From NCBI RefSeq assembly GCF_000375405.1, contig NZ_AQWS01000008.1:1-64000 (forward strand): a stretch of DNA of 64,000 nucleotides, read 5' to 3'. The notes under the pieces are model-generated. The model made no database searches. It had not been told where the DNA came from and saw only the letters and a program-made list of their open reading frames with translations. Shown piece by piece: positions 1 to 9,399 of this stretch (position 1 is the stretch's first letter; each line of letters opens with the position of its first letter). The stretch is from Bacteroides propionicifaciens DSM 19291 = JCM 14649 (GTDB lineage Bacteria; Bacteroidota; Bacteroidia; Bacteroidales; Bacteroidaceae). A program made the translations under genes and the position numbers.

Positions 1-87
1 TCCTAATTATTTACAAAGAAAGGGTCAGGCTATAACAATAACCCAACCCAAGCTTAATTTACTTACACACTTCCTGAGACAGTGTCC
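1..87. mobile_element. Probable end of an insertion sequence (IS256-like), partial at left edge
   Basis: The sequence up to base 87 replaces the expected continuation of tatC. Its outer end, read inward from base 87 on the minus strand, starts GGACACTGTCTC and reaches GTGTGTAAG, which resembles IS256-family terminal repeats (a conserved TGTGTAA inside the end). The adjoining 8 bases at 88-95 (ATTGCAAT) would be one copy of an 8-bp target duplication, the size usual for IS256 elements. A plus-strand frame is open from base 2 to a stop at 95-97, but I do not recognise its protein. The transposase and the other end lie outside the window, so the family call is inference. Confidence 0.42.
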
Positions 88-191
88 ATTGCAATAAAAA
101 ACACGATAGCTATCACTAGCCAAACGCCTAAAACTCTAAAAATTAAATATCGAAGTTCATCTAGATGATTCCAAAAGGTCATCTCTCCCAT
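88..191 (-). pseudogene. tatC: tatC, 5' fragment (Sec-independent translocase TatC), disrupted
   Basis: The minus-strand frame starts ATG at 189-191, 3 bases after the tatA stop. It encodes MGEMTFWNHLDELR followed by a hydrophobic stretch ending FFIAM, the N-terminal cytoplasmic helix and start of TM1 of TatC. TatC proteins normally continue with a PY-[IL]-FD segment and run to roughly 250 residues. Here the match stops at base 88, the frame hits TAA at 63-65, and all three frames beyond contain stops. TatC is the substrate-binding subunit of the twin-arginine translocase, so this copy cannot be functional unless a second copy exists elsewhere. Confidence 0.72.
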
Positions 192-194
192 ATT

Positions 195-415
195 TTATTC
201 AGCTTTAGGTTTATCGTTATTTTTTATTTCTTCTTGTGTTTTGTTGATTTCTTCTTTGGCGTCATTCACACCATCTTTAAAACTTTTGACTCCTTTTCCT
301 AGCCCTCTCATCAACTCAGGAATCTTCTTTCCTCCGAATAATAATAAGACTAAAATGCTACGATTATCCACTCCGAACCTGAAATAAATGCTAGCGTTGT
401 TGTTAGTAAAAACAT
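195..415 (-). pseudogene. tatA: tatA/E-type translocase subunit with a -1 frameshift
   Basis: ATG at 413-415 opens a frame reading a short N-terminus and SGSEWIIVA, then hits TAG at 350-352. One base over, the frame continues [18 protein letters not shown] and then an amphipathic Lys-rich region to TAA at 195-197. Together these make a canonical TatA: a TM helix, a hinge containing FGGKKIPEL, and an amphipathic helix. The total length of 221 bases is not a multiple of three; one base is missing near 354-361. TatA forms the translocation pore with TatC. The frameshift sits next to a disrupted tatC, so decay of the whole locus is more likely than a sequencing error, but raw reads should decide. 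Confidence 0.75.
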
Positions 416-441
416 ATTAGATTAATTTAAAATTACTCTTA

Positions 442-449
442 CAAAAGTA
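442..449 (-). promoter_or_regulatory. Bacteroidota-type promoter -7 box for the tat locus
   Basis: The minus-strand sequence TACTTTTG fits the consensus TAnnTTTG. It lies 26 bases upstream of the tatA ATG and just outside the stop of murF-alr. No clear -33 TTG is seen. Confidence 0.45.
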
Positions 450-467
450 CGAAATAAACAGCAATTT

Positions 468-2963
468 CTAGTCTAAAAAGTAAATACGCTTCACACGATT
501 TGATATGTTTGCTAAAATCTCATAAGGTATTGTATCTAATTTATCGGCAAGCACTTGAGCAGGTAAATCTTCGCCATAAATAACAACCTCATCACCTTCT
601 TTACAATCAATATTGGTCACATCAATCATACTCACATCCATGCAAATATTACCCAAATAAGGTGCTTCTTGTCCGTTGACTAAACTGTATCCATTTCGAT
701 TGCCCAAGCGGCGATTGAGCCCGTCGGCATATCCTATAGGAATAGCTGCAACACGGGTTACCCGATCAACTATACCTTTGCGACTATAGCCCACGGTTTC
801 ATCGGGTCCTATTTCTTTAATTTGCAAGATTGTTGTTTTGAGAGTATTAACAGTTTCTAACCCTGTCCCACCCGAAGGGTGAACACCATATAAACCAATC
901 CCCAATCGCACCATATCATAATGTGCTGATGGAAAACGTTGTATCGCAGCTGAGTTACATATATGGCGAATAATCTTATGGCTGAATGCTGCTTGTAACA
1001 GAGCAGAAGACTGATCAAAACAGGCTATTTGAAGAGCAGAGAACTCATCAAAATCTACTGAATCACTACCTACCAGATGCGAAAACACTGACTTTGGAAT
1101 CAATGAATTCTGACTTTTCAGTCTAGCAATTAACTGTGGTATTTCATCGGGCATAAAGCCTAAACGGTGCATACCCGTATCAATCTTAATATGAATAGGC
1201 ATACTGGCTATACCCTCGCGTTGGGCAGCTTCGATAAGTTGCTCAAGTAAGTGAAAGCTATATACTTCAGGCTCTAAACTATACTGAAAAAGCTGTTGAA
1301 AAGCTGAAACCTCTGGATTCATTATTACTATGGAAGTCGTTATCCCTATCTTACGTAATTCTGCACCTTCATCGGCTACAGCTACAGCCAAATAATCGAC
1401 CTTGCGATCTTGAAGCGTTTTGGCTATTTCATAAGCTCCTGCACCATAAGCTGAAGCCTTTACCATACACATTATTTTCGTTTCGGGCTTAAGCTGATTT
1501 CTGTAGAACTTTAAGTTATGAACCAGTGCATTGAGATTGACCTCTAAGATAGTTTCATGACGCTTGAGCTCAATTTCCTCGAGAATTGTTTCAAATCCAA
1601 AGGTACGTGCACCCTTTAAGAGAATGCTTTCATTGCTAAATTTTAGATCACCACGCTTGATAGCCTTGATCAGCTCATCGGTAGTATTAAAGAATGTTTT
1701 TTCGCCAACAGAAAATTGAGCAAACTCTTTAGACATGTTTTTACCTACACCAACCAGGCGCTGTATATCTTTTGAAGAAATCAGCTGGCCAATTCGACGA
1801 TATAGTGCAGGTGTACTTTGCCCAGTCTCGAGCAGATCAGACAACACCAATGTGCGTTTTAAGTTGTTTTGAAGTGACCTTCGGTAATGAAAATCCAGGG
1901 CAATATCGAGTGATAAAAGATCCGAATTATAGCTATCGTTAATAACTAAACAATTGTTTCTACCCTCTTTAACTTCAAGGCGCATTGCAACAGGTTCTAG
2001 CTTGGCCATACGCTCACGAATTGTTGCTGGAGAGAGCATAAGATAAAGACAAATAGCCAAGCAATGTATGGAATTTTCAATTGAAGCTTCATCTATAAAA
2101 GGAATAGTATAGAAATTATCCAATCCCAAGTATCGATAAGAAATACGAGTAGAATACTCATTCTTATCAACATTCGAAATGAACAAAGGCCGCTCCATGT
2201 TATACCTACTCCAAGCAATTTCTCGGGAGGTTAATAAAGATTTAGCCATACAATTAGATATCAAGTCGGAGTCGGCTTCATATATAATCACATCACAATC
2301 CTTAAAGAGTTTGAGCTTCTCCATACATTTCTCTTGCATAGAAAAGAAGTTCTCTTGATGTGCCCCCCCCATATTGGTTAGAACTCCAATAGTAGGTTTA
2401 ATAATCGACTCTAGAACGCCCATTTCATCGGGTTCGGAAATTCCAGCTTCAAAAATAGCAATGTCCGAATCTTCATTCATTTGCCAAACCGAAAGCGGTA
2501 CACCAATCTGTGAGTTATAACTCCGAGGAGATCGAACAACCTTTCGATCGGTTGAAAGTAGCTGATGTAGCCACTCCTTAACTATTGTTTTTCCGTTACT
2601 GCCTGTTATTCCAACAACAGGATATTTAAACTGACTCCGATGATAAGTCGTTAGACGCTGAAGGGCTTTAAGGGTATTTTCAACCTCCAAAAAGTTTGCA
2701 TCAGGGTATGACGATAAATCTAATCCCTGAGATTGCTTGTGTCCTTGAGCTGGAGCAATGACAAAGTTTCTTACTCCTCGACCGTATAAATCTTTAATGT
2801 ATTTTGTTCCATCTCCGTGCAGAGAATATAGAGCAAAAAACAGTGTATCTTCTGGAAAGCTTAACGACCGGCTGTCAGTCAATAACCAGTTAATGGTTGA
2901 GTTGGTCTGACCTACTCGTTTAGCCTTAAGTAGCTTGGTTATTTTTTCAATGGTATACGACAT
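468..2963 (-). CDS. Bifunctional MurF / alanine racemase fusion
   Basis: 831 residues. The N-terminal half is UDP-MurNAc-tripeptide:D-Ala-D-Ala ligase (MurF), with the ATP-binding loop GITGSNGKT at about residues 118-126 and the Mur ligase middle and C-terminal domains to about 455. The C-terminal half is a fold-type III PLP alanine racemase: the PLP lysine is in MVKASAYGAG (K502) and the second active-site segment is GNICMDVSMIDV. One protein therefore makes D-Ala and ligates D-Ala-D-Ala to the peptidoglycan precursor in the cytoplasm. The fusion is standard in Bacteroidota. Its start overlaps the 3' end of the GSCFA gene by 25 bases, implying co-transcription and probable translational coupling. 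An in-frame run of eight G (2363-2370) lies in the MurF part. Confidence 0.95.
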   Translation of the reverse strand: MSYTIEKITKLLKAKRVGQTNSTINWLLTDSRSLSFPEDTLFFALYSLHGDGTKYIKDLYGRGVRNFVIAPAQGHKQSQGLDLSSYPDANFLEVENTLKALQRLTTYHRSQFKYPVVGITGSNGKTIVKEWLHQLLSTDRKVVRSPRSYNSQIGVPLSVWQMNEDSDIAIFEAGISEPDEMGVLESIIKPTIGVLTNMGGAHQENFFSMQEKCMEKLKLFKDCDVIIYEADSDLISNCMAKSLLTSREIAWSRYNMERPLFISNVDKNEYSTRISYRYLGLDNFYTIPFIDEASIENSIHCLAICLYLMLSPATIRERMAKLEPVAMRLEVKEGRNNCLVINDSYNSDLLSLDIALDFHYRRSLQNNLKRTLVLSDLLETGQSTPALYRRIGQLISSKDIQRLVGVGKNMSKEFAQFSVGEKTFFNTTDELIKAIKRGDLKFSNESILLKGARTFGFETILEEIELKRHETILEVNLNALVHNLKFYRNQLKPETKIMCMVKASAYGAGAYEIAKTLQDRKVDYLAVAVADEGAELRKIGITTSIVIMNPEVSAFQQLFQYSLEPEVYSFHLLEQLIEAAQREGIASMPIHIKIDTGMHRLGFMPDEIPQLIARLKSQNSLIPKSVFSHLVGSDSVDFDEFSALQIACFDQSSALLQAAFSHKIIRHICNSAAIQRFPSAHYDMVRLGIGLYGVHPSGGTGLETVNTLKTTILQIKEIGPDETVGYSRKGIVDRVTRVAAIPIGYADGLNRRLGNRNGYSLVNGQEAPYLGNICMDVSMIDVTNIDCKEGDEVVIYGEDLPAQVLADKLDTIPYEILANISNRVKRIYFLD

Positions 2964-3928
2964 GTATCTATCTCCTTTCTAAAATCTAATTTCGGATATT
3001 TATTCGAGATTAGATTCATTTTATCTATTAAATCTTGTAAAAAAGAATAATAGCTCTGGGTGTTGGGATTTAATGGTCGATGCTTTAAACTTTTTTCAAT
3101 CTTCAAGCATGCTGTTATTAGAGAGACTGTATCCTTAGAAAAGAATACTTTTTGATATTTCCCCCAAATATATTCGATTGTAACACCCGATGGATGCAGC
3201 ATATCTTCGGCATAAAAGCGATAGTCTCGCAGTTCATCTAATACAATTTCGTAAGAGGGGAAGTAAATGATATTTTCAAACTCCTTGACAAGCTCATCAA
3301 TGGCCAAAAGCAAAATTGATTTACTAAGTTGATTCTCGTGTAAGCCATCACGAATATGCCGTATAGGGCTAACAGAAAATATAATCTTCAGTTTGGGTGA
3401 TTTTTTTACCAACTTATAAATCAGGGTTCGATAAGTTTCTACAATTCCTTTAACACTCAAGCGCTGACGAATAAAATTATCGGAAATTACTTTATGGCAA
3501 TTGGATACAACCTGATTGCTCTGCTTCAAACGATATACCCAGGCCGAACCAAAAGTAATTAAGAGGTAATCCAGATCGTTAATAGCTATAGATGCAGACT
3601 CACGTTTATTGTTTATCTCTTGGATTACCTGTTGCTTATTAGAACTCGAAAAAGAACCGTGATGCATCCAACTATGCCATTGTTCGGCATGAAAAAAAAC
3701 ATCTTCAGACACATAGTTCTTACCCTCTATTATTTCATCTAAGGCCTTAGCTATTGATGCAGGATTATAAAGTATACCGTAAGGGTTATTAATACAATCA
3801 AACTTAGCCTGCTCTAGCTTGTTTCCAATATGTTGAGAAAAACAAGACCCTAAACTTAGTATAGTATGTGTGTGATCCATTTTAGGAAAGCTCTTAGGAG
3901 AAATATCCAAAGGTGTGGTAAACTGCAT
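2939..3928 (-). CDS. GSCFA domain protein
   Basis: 329 residues. The family signature appears near the N-terminus as LGSCFSQHIG, followed by NPYGILYNP; a SPIRH motif (VSPIRHIRDGL) and DMLHPS follow later. These blocks are typical of the GSCFA family, an SGNH-hydrolase-like fold of unproven substrate; the Gly-Ser and the DxxHP block would be the catalytic Ser and Asp/His by analogy. No signal peptide is seen, so it is probably cytoplasmic. It lies upstream of and overlaps murF-alr, a common Bacteroidota arrangement that suggests an envelope-related role, but no biochemical function can be assigned. Confidence 0.85.
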   Translation of the reverse strand: MQFTTPLDISPKSFPKMDHTHTILSLGSCFSQHIGNKLEQAKFDCINNPYGILYNPASIAKALDEIIEGKNYVSEDVFFHAEQWHSWMHHGSFSSSNKQQVIQEINNKRESASIAINDLDYLLITFGSAWVYRLKQSNQVVSNCHKVISDNFIRQRLSVKGIVETYRTLIYKLVKKSPKLKIIFSVSPIRHIRDGLHENQLSKSILLLAIDELVKEFENIIYFPSYEIVLDELRDYRFYAEDMLHPSGVTIEYIWGKYQKVFFSKDTVSLITACLKIEKSLKHRPLNPNTQSYYSFLQDLIDKMNLISNKYPKLDFRKEIDTCRIPLKK

Positions 3929-4001
3929 AACATCCTATTTAAATAAAATAATAAACTACCCAAAAACCAGCTTGGCTAGATTTTGGGAGATTAAGTTTTG
4001 A

Positions 4002-4009
4002 CAAAGATA
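4002..4009 (-). promoter_or_regulatory. Promoter -7 box for GSCFA-murF-alr
   Basis: Minus-strand TATCTTTG matches TAnnTTTG, about 75 bases upstream of the GSCFA ATG. It is the only good match in the divergent spacer on this strand. Confidence 0.5.
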
Positions 4010-4215
4010 GAATGAACTTAAAAGATTTAGATACTAAATAAGCATTTATTAATTAACCTGTTATACACTCAGTAGGCATTCACAAGATCGATACGTCGTA
4101 AGCTTCTAATGAAATGTATATCGAATATGGTTTATTATACTTATTTTTGATTATTAGCTTAGAACAAGCCTCTAAGATTATGAATCTATAAACAAGAGTA
4201 TTCTACTTCTTTTTG

Positions 4216-4223
4216 TAGATTTG
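4216..4223 (+). promoter_or_regulatory. Promoter -7 box for dxs-trkA-trkH
   Basis: TAGATTTG matches TAnnTTTG. It ends 18 bases before the ATG at 4242, so the transcript leader would be only about 10-15 bases. It overlaps the TTG at 4221, which therefore cannot be the translation start. Apart from this box and the divergent one at 4002-4009, the 313-base spacer shows only a small inverted repeat (4158-4176). Confidence 0.6.
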
Positions 4224-4241
4224 CACAATAACTTTTTTAAA

Positions 4242-6146
4242 ATGGATAAGGAGTCAAAATTCAACTTACTTAATCATATATCTTCACCTGCTGATTTACG
4301 CAAGCTTGAAGTAGGTCAACTCGAACAACTTTGCTCAGAATTACGCGAAGACATCATTGATGAGCTTTCATGTAACCCTGGACACTTTGGTGCTAGCCTA
4401 GGAGTAGTAGAGTTGACGGTGGGACTTCATCATGTCTTCAACACACCCTACGACCGTTTGGTTTGGGATGTTGGACATCAAGCTTATGTGCATAAAATAT
4501 TAACGGGCAGAAAAGATATTTTTTATACTAACCGCCAGTTCAAAGGTATAGGACCGTTCCCATCACCTCTAGAAAGTGAGTATGATACGTTTGCTTGTGG
4601 CCATGCATCGAACTCTATTTCGGCAGCACTGGGTATGGCTGCTGCTGCACGGATTAAAGGTGAGAATGATCGCCACGTTGTAGCTATTATTGGTGATGGC
4701 TCTATGAGTGGAGGTTTAGCGTTTGAAGGGTTAAATAACGCCTCATCGATCCCCAATAACTTACTTATAATTTTAAACGACAACGATATGTCTATCGACA
4801 AAAGTGTCGGAGGGATGAAGCAATACTTAGTCAACCTAACAACTTCTCAACCCTATAATCAGGTTAGATATCAAGCAGCAAAAGTGCTTCGAAGAATGAA
4901 TATCTTGACCGAAGATCGTAAAAATACACTGATCCGATTTGGCAACAGCCTCAAATCGGTTGCTATGCAACAACAGAATATATTCGAAGGGCTTAACATC
5001 AGGTATTTTGGTCCCGTTAACGGACACGATGTAAAGACTCTCACACGCATACTTAATGACATCAAAGATATGGAGGGCCCTAAGATTCTTCATGTCCATA
5101 CCATTAAAGGCAAAGGATTTAAACCTGCCGAGAAGCAGGCCACCATTTGGCATGCTCCTGGAAAGTTCAATCCCGAAACTGGAGAACGTATTGTATCGGA
5201 CTCAAGTGGGTTGCCACCAAAGTTTCAAGATGTTTTTGGAGAAACCTTATTAGAACTAGCTCAAGCTAATTCCAATATTATAGGAGTCACCCCAGCTATG
5301 CCTTCGGGTTGCTCAATGAATATAATTATGGATAAGCTACCCAATAGAGCTTTTGATGTAGGAATAGCCGAAGGGCATGCAGTAACATTTTCTGGAGGTA
5401 TGGCCAAGGAGGGTCTACAACCTTTCTGCAACATATACTCCTCGTTTATGCAACGAGCCTATGATAATGTAATACATGATGTTGCATTACTAAACCTACC
5501 AGTGGTACTTTGTCTAGATCGCTCGGGGCTTGTGGGTGAAGATGGTCCTACACATCATGGAGTATTTGATCTTGCTTTTTTAAGACCAATACCCAACCTA
5601 ACAATTGCTTCTCCGATGGATGAACCCGAACTGCGTAGAATGATGTTTACGGCACAACTTCCAGACAAAGGTTCTTTTGTGATTCGATATCCACGTGGAA
5701 GAGGTAATTGTAAAGACTGGAAATGCAAACTCGAAGAGATACCCGTTGGCAAAGGACGAGTAATTACACAGGGCGATGAACTTGCGGTAATTTCATTGGG
5801 CCCGATAGGAGTCAAAGCTCAAGAAGCGATTGAAAACTTAGAAAAACAAGGAAAATCAATCGCCTTGTACGATTTGAGATTCCTAAAACCTCTAGATACA
5901 GAAATGCTGCACAGCATTGGACAAAAATTCAATAAAATCATAACCCTAGAAGATGGAGTCATCAAAGGAGGTATGGGCAGTGCAATATTAGAGTTTATGT
6001 CAGAAAACAACTATACCCCAAGCATACACCGTATGGGCATCCCTGATGAATTTATAGAACATGGCAGAGTAGAAGAACTCTATCATTTGTGCAATTTAGA
6101 TACTCCAGCCATTGAAGAAGCAATGCTGGATATACTCAACAAATAA
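4242..6146 (+). CDS. dxs: 1-deoxy-D-xylulose-5-phosphate synthase
   Basis: 634 residues from the ATG at 4242. The frame is open back to a TTG at 4221, but that codon sits in the promoter. The enzyme condenses pyruvate and glyceraldehyde-3-phosphate with thiamine diphosphate, the first step of the MEP isoprenoid pathway. Visible motifs are [13 protein letters not shown], the ThDP/Mg loop [16 protein letters not shown], the transketolase-type pyrimidine domain with [30 protein letters not shown], and the C-terminal transketolase domain. Length is normal for the family. It is followed after 6 bases by trkA, so the three plus-strand genes form an operon. Confidence 0.96.
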   Translation: MDKESKFNLLNHISSPADLRKLEVGQLEQLCSELREDIIDELSCNPGHFGASLGVVELTVGLHHVFNTPYDRLVWDVGHQAYVHKILTGRKDIFYTNRQFKGIGPFPSPLESEYDTFACGHASNSISAALGMAAAARIKGENDRHVVAIIGDGSMSGGLAFEGLNNASSIPNNLLIILNDNDMSIDKSVGGMKQYLVNLTTSQPYNQVRYQAAKVLRRMNILTEDRKNTLIRFGNSLKSVAMQQQNIFEGLNIRYFGPVNGHDVKTLTRILNDIKDMEGPKILHVHTIKGKGFKPAEKQATIWHAPGKFNPETGERIVSDSSGLPPKFQDVFGETLLELAQANSNIIGVTPAMPSGCSMNIIMDKLPNRAFDVGIAEGHAVTFSGGMAKEGLQPFCNIYSSFMQRAYDNVIHDVALLNLPVVLCLDRSGLVGEDGPTHHGVFDLAFLRPIPNLTIASPMDEPELRRMMFTAQLPDKGSFVIRYPRGRGNCKDWKCKLEEIPVGKGRVITQGDELAVISLGPIGVKAQEAIENLEKQGKSIALYDLRFLKPLDTEMLHSIGQKFNKIITLEDGVIKGGMGSAILEFMSENNYTPSIHRMGIPDEFIEHGRVEELYHLCNLDTPAIEEAMLDILNK

Positions 6147-6152
6147 GAATCT

Positions 6153-7493
6153 ATGAAAATCATTATTGCAGGTGCTGGTGCAGTAGGCACACACTTAGCC
6201 AAATTATTGTCGAGCGAAAAACAAGACATCATTTTATTAGATGAAGATGAGGAGAGATTAGAGACTTTAAACTCAAATTTTGACCTGATGACTCATATAG
6301 GATCACCGACCTCTATTAATTGTCTCAAAGAAGTTGATGTTAAATCGGCCGATCTATTTATTGCAGTGACTCCAGATGAAAGTAGAAATATTACGGCCTG
6401 TATGCTTGCTTCAAATTTGGGAGCAGGCAAGACTGTAGCTAGAATTGACAATCACGAATATTTGCAACCAAAAAACAAGGACTTCTTCAAGGAGCTAGGT
6501 GTAGACTCACTAATCTATCCTGAGCTTCTTGCTGCCGAAGAGATTATCTCAGCTATGAAAATGAGTTGGGTACGCCAATGGTGGGAGTTTTGTGATGGAG
6601 CCATTGTTCTAATAGGCGTAAGAATCAGAGAGAATGCTGAATTACTAGACACAACTCTTAGTGAGTTGAGCAGTAGCGAAAGCCCTTTCCATATTGTTGC
6701 TATCAAACGTAATCAAGAAACAATCATTCCTAGAGGTAAGGATACCATTGAACTAAACGATATTGTTTATTTTACCACAACAAAAAAATATATTTCTTAC
6801 ATAAGGAAAGTTACGGGCAAAGAAGATTATCCTGATGTGAGGAACATCATGATTATGGGAGGCAGCCGTATTGCTGCGCGCACAGCTGAATATGCTCCCG
6901 ACTACATTAACATCAAAATATTAGATACTAATATTGATCGTTGTAACCGACTCAGTGAAGCACTAGATAATAGAATCATGATTCTCAATGGAGATGCTAG
7001 AGATATGGATCTACTCATAGATGAAGGAATCCGCCATACAGATGCATTTATTGCCTTAACGGGCAATTCTGAGTCAAATATACTCGCTTGTCTTGCTGCT
7101 AAGCGCATGGGCGTTGCTAAGACCATTGCAGAGGTAGAGAATGTTGATTTTATTCCTATGGCCGAAAGCCTAGATATCGGAACCATAATTAATAAAAAAT
7201 TTATAACTGCGAGCCATATCTATCAGATGATGTTAGATGTTGACGTATCGAATGTAAAGTGTCTCACCTTCGCGGATGCAGATGTTGCTGAGTTTACAGT
7301 CAAGAAAGACTCGCGCGTAACCAAGAAAACTGTTCAGCACCTGGGGATTCCTAAAGGTTTTGCAATTGGCGGACTGGTTAGAAATGGCGAAGGAATTTTA
7401 GTCAATGGAGATACACAAATTAAGGAAGGAGACCATGTTGTAGTTTTTTGTCTCAACACCATGATCAAAAAAATAGAAAAACTTTTCAATTAA
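6153..7493 (+). CDS. trkA: Trk potassium uptake regulatory subunit TrkA
   Basis: 446 residues with two tandem RCK modules. The first NAD-binding Rossmann loop is GAGAVGTHLAKLL at about residue 6, with LLDEDEERLE after it. The second begins near residue 232 (IMGGSRIAARTAE), and each module is followed by a TrkA-C domain. TrkA is the cytoplasmic nucleotide-sensing ring that gates the TrkH channel. Its stop codon is directly followed by the trkH ATG (TAAATG), so the two subunits are made together. Being co-transcribed with dxs is an operon habit of Bacteroidales rather than a pathway link. Confidence 0.95.
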   Translation: MKIIIAGAGAVGTHLAKLLSSEKQDIILLDEDEERLETLNSNFDLMTHIGSPTSINCLKEVDVKSADLFIAVTPDESRNITACMLASNLGAGKTVARIDNHEYLQPKNKDFFKELGVDSLIYPELLAAEEIISAMKMSWVRQWWEFCDGAIVLIGVRIRENAELLDTTLSELSSSESPFHIVAIKRNQETIIPRGKDTIELNDIVYFTTTKKYISYIRKVTGKEDYPDVRNIMIMGGSRIAARTAEYAPDYINIKILDTNIDRCNRLSEALDNRIMILNGDARDMDLLIDEGIRHTDAFIALTGNSESNILACLAAKRMGVAKTIAEVENVDFIPMAESLDIGTIINKKFITASHIYQMMLDVDVSNVKCLTFADADVAEFTVKKDSRVTKKTVQHLGIPKGFAIGGLVRNGEGILVNGDTQIKEGDHVVVFCLNTMIKKIEKLFN

Positions 7494-8942
7494 ATGATCA
7501 ACTTAAAACTAATCGCACGGATCATAGGAGTTCTACTTTTAATTGAATCGGCGATGTTACTATTTTGCTCAGGCGTCTCATTATTTTACCAAGGAGATGA
7601 CTTGACAAGCTTTATCTATACGGCTATTATTTCTGCTATAGTTGGGGTACTCCTGACTTTTCTAAGCAAAGGGGCTGAGAAGTATCTTAGCCGAAGAGAT
7701 GGTTATTTGGTTGTTGCCTTATCGTGGATAGTAGTTTCAATAGTTGGAACAATTCCTTTTTACCATAGTGGATACATCCCCAATTTAGCAGATGCATACT
7801 TTGAGTCTATATCAGGCTTTAGCAGTACGGGAAGTACCATACTCGACAATATTGAAGAACTCCCTCATGGGATTCTTTTTTGGCGAAGTTTAAGCCAATG
7901 GATAGGAGGTTTAGGCATTATCGTGTTTACCATTGCGATTTTACCTCTGTTTGGCGTAAGTAGTATACAGTTATTTGCTGCAGAGTCGTCGAGCCCTAGT
8001 TATGATAAAGTTCATCCACGCATCAGTGTTACTGCCAAATGGATTTGGGGTATCTACGCTGGACTTACAGCACTACAAACAGGATTACTTTGGCTTGGTG
8101 ATATGAGTTTTTTCGACAGTATCTGCCACTCGTTTGCTACAACAAGTACTGGCGGATTCTCTACTAAACAGTCTAGTATAGCCTTTTATCACTCTAGTTA
8201 CATAGAATATGTGATATCTTTTTTTATGATTTTCTCAGGGATCAACTTCACAGTACTCCTACTCATGCTAACTGGAAAATTCAAAAAGATTATCAAAAAC
8301 TCCGAGTTAAAATACTACTTAACTTCTGTTATTATACTAACCCTAATTATTACAGTAGGGTTAAACTATACTTCTAATTACGACTTAGAAAAAGCCTTTA
8401 GAGTAGCTTTATTCCAAATAGGTTCTATACACACTTCAACGGGGTTCGCAACAGACAACTACATGAGTTGGGCTCCTTTTTTATGGGGGTTATTATTTAT
8501 TCCTATGATTGTTGGAGCTTGCGCAGGAAGCACCTCAGGTGGCTTTAAGTGCATCAGAATGGTCATCCTATCCAAAATCACCTTTCATGAGTTTAAACGC
8601 ATGATTCACCCCAATGTGGTGCTTAGAGTTAAAGTTAATGAGCAGACACTACCCAATACGATACAAAGTACTATTTTGGCCTTTAGCTTTACGTTTATTC
8701 TAATAACACTTACATCTACTCTCTTGATTATGGCTACAGGGGTTGAATTTCTTGAATCCTTTGGGGTCGTAATATCTAGTATTAGTAATATGGGCCCTGG
8801 CTTTGGTAGGTTTGGTCCCGATTTTTCGTGGAGTGGATTGCCCGAAGTTGCCAAGTGGATATGTTCATTTCTGATGCTTATCGGAAGACTTGAACTATTT
8901 ACCATCTTACTGCTACTTACACCAGGATTTTGGAAAGACTAA
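7494..8942 (+). CDS. trkH: Trk potassium channel/transporter subunit TrkH
   Basis: 482 residues, strongly hydrophobic with about 10-12 membrane segments. The four pseudo-repeated pore loops carry selectivity-filter glycines: FSSTGSTIL, TTSTGGFST, HTSTGFAT and SNMGPGFG. Length and loop order fit TrkH/KtrB proteins, which form the inner-membrane K+ path gated by the neighbouring TrkA. It begins on the base after the trkA stop and is the last gene of the dxs operon. Confidence 0.95.
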   Translation: MINLKLIARIIGVLLLIESAMLLFCSGVSLFYQGDDLTSFIYTAIISAIVGVLLTFLSKGAEKYLSRRDGYLVVALSWIVVSIVGTIPFYHSGYIPNLADAYFESISGFSSTGSTILDNIEELPHGILFWRSLSQWIGGLGIIVFTIAILPLFGVSSIQLFAAESSSPSYDKVHPRISVTAKWIWGIYAGLTALQTGLLWLGDMSFFDSICHSFATTSTGGFSTKQSSIAFYHSSYIEYVISFFMIFSGINFTVLLLMLTGKFKKIIKNSELKYYLTSVIILTLIITVGLNYTSNYDLEKAFRVALFQIGSIHTSTGFATDNYMSWAPFLWGLLFIPMIVGACAGSTSGGFKCIRMVILSKITFHEFKRMIHPNVVLRVKVNEQTLPNTIQSTILAFSFTFILITLTSTLLIMATGVEFLESFGVVISSISNMGPGFGRFGPDFSWSGLPEVAKWICSFLMLIGRLELFTILLLLTPGFWKD

Positions 8943-8965
8943 ATTAGTTATACCACACAAAATAT

Positions 8966-9011
8966 AATGGCTATAAAATTCACTGTGTAAAGAGTGAGCT
9001 TTATAGCCATT
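8966..9011. terminator. Bidirectional terminator hairpin
   Basis: Arms AATGGCTATAAA (8966-8977) and TTTATAGCCATT (9000-9011), with further CACT/AGTG pairing inside, lie between convergent trkH and the PqqD-like gene. The flanks are T-rich on both strands but have no long T tract. Confidence 0.65.
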
Positions 9012-9045
9012 ACTATTATAATATATTGAAGAGTTAAAAGAATAA

Positions 9046-9399
9046 CTATTTATTAACGATAAGGAAGTCTATCAGCTTATCTTTTTTAAGTTGGTATAAA
9101 TAAGTTATGATGCGCTTATCAAAATTTTCTTCTTCTGGAAATTCGGATTGAGCTTGCTCTATGATTTTAGATATATCGGACTGGCCATCTATAAGCTTCC
9201 ATACCTGAGAACCATACTTGTCAAGTGGAACTCGAATAACAGGTGATACTTTTTTAGGCATGAAGTATTTATTAATCCATTTTGATCTGAAGCGTTGAAT
9301 ACCTAATGTTACCTTTCCATCTTCAGCTATAAGCGTATGAATGTTATCCAGCTTAGAGGGGATAACATCCATAATAAATACTTTATTCTCCGATCTCAT
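9046..9399 (-). CDS. PqqD-like small protein
   Basis: 117 residues, no signal peptide. The central part (VIRVPLDKYGSQVWKLIDG followed by about 50 residues of helix) resembles the PqqD winged-helix fold, which in other systems presents precursor peptides to radical-SAM enzymes. No radical-SAM gene or precursor peptide is nearby. It starts one base inside the stop codon of the upstream MFS transporter, so the pair is translationally coupled. The PqqD fold is a good guess and the function unknown; it may serve the transporter rather than peptide modification. Confidence 0.7.
   Translation of the reverse strand: MRSENKVFIMDVIPSKLDNIHTLIAEDGKVTLGIQRFRSKWINKYFMPKKVSPVIRVPLDKYGSQVWKLIDGQSDISKIIEQAQSEFPEEENFDKRIITYLYQLKKDKLIDFLIVNK

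Noticed and set aside
2-97. Plus-strand open frame at the left edge as a known gene
   Set aside because: Thirty-one codons with no recognisable motif, ending in presumed IS terminal sequence; may be chance.
2363-2370. Run of eight C (G on the coding strand) inside murF-alr, as a phase-variable tract
   Set aside because: The frame is intact through it and the gene is expected to be essential, so switching off is unlikely; reported only as a possible slippage site.
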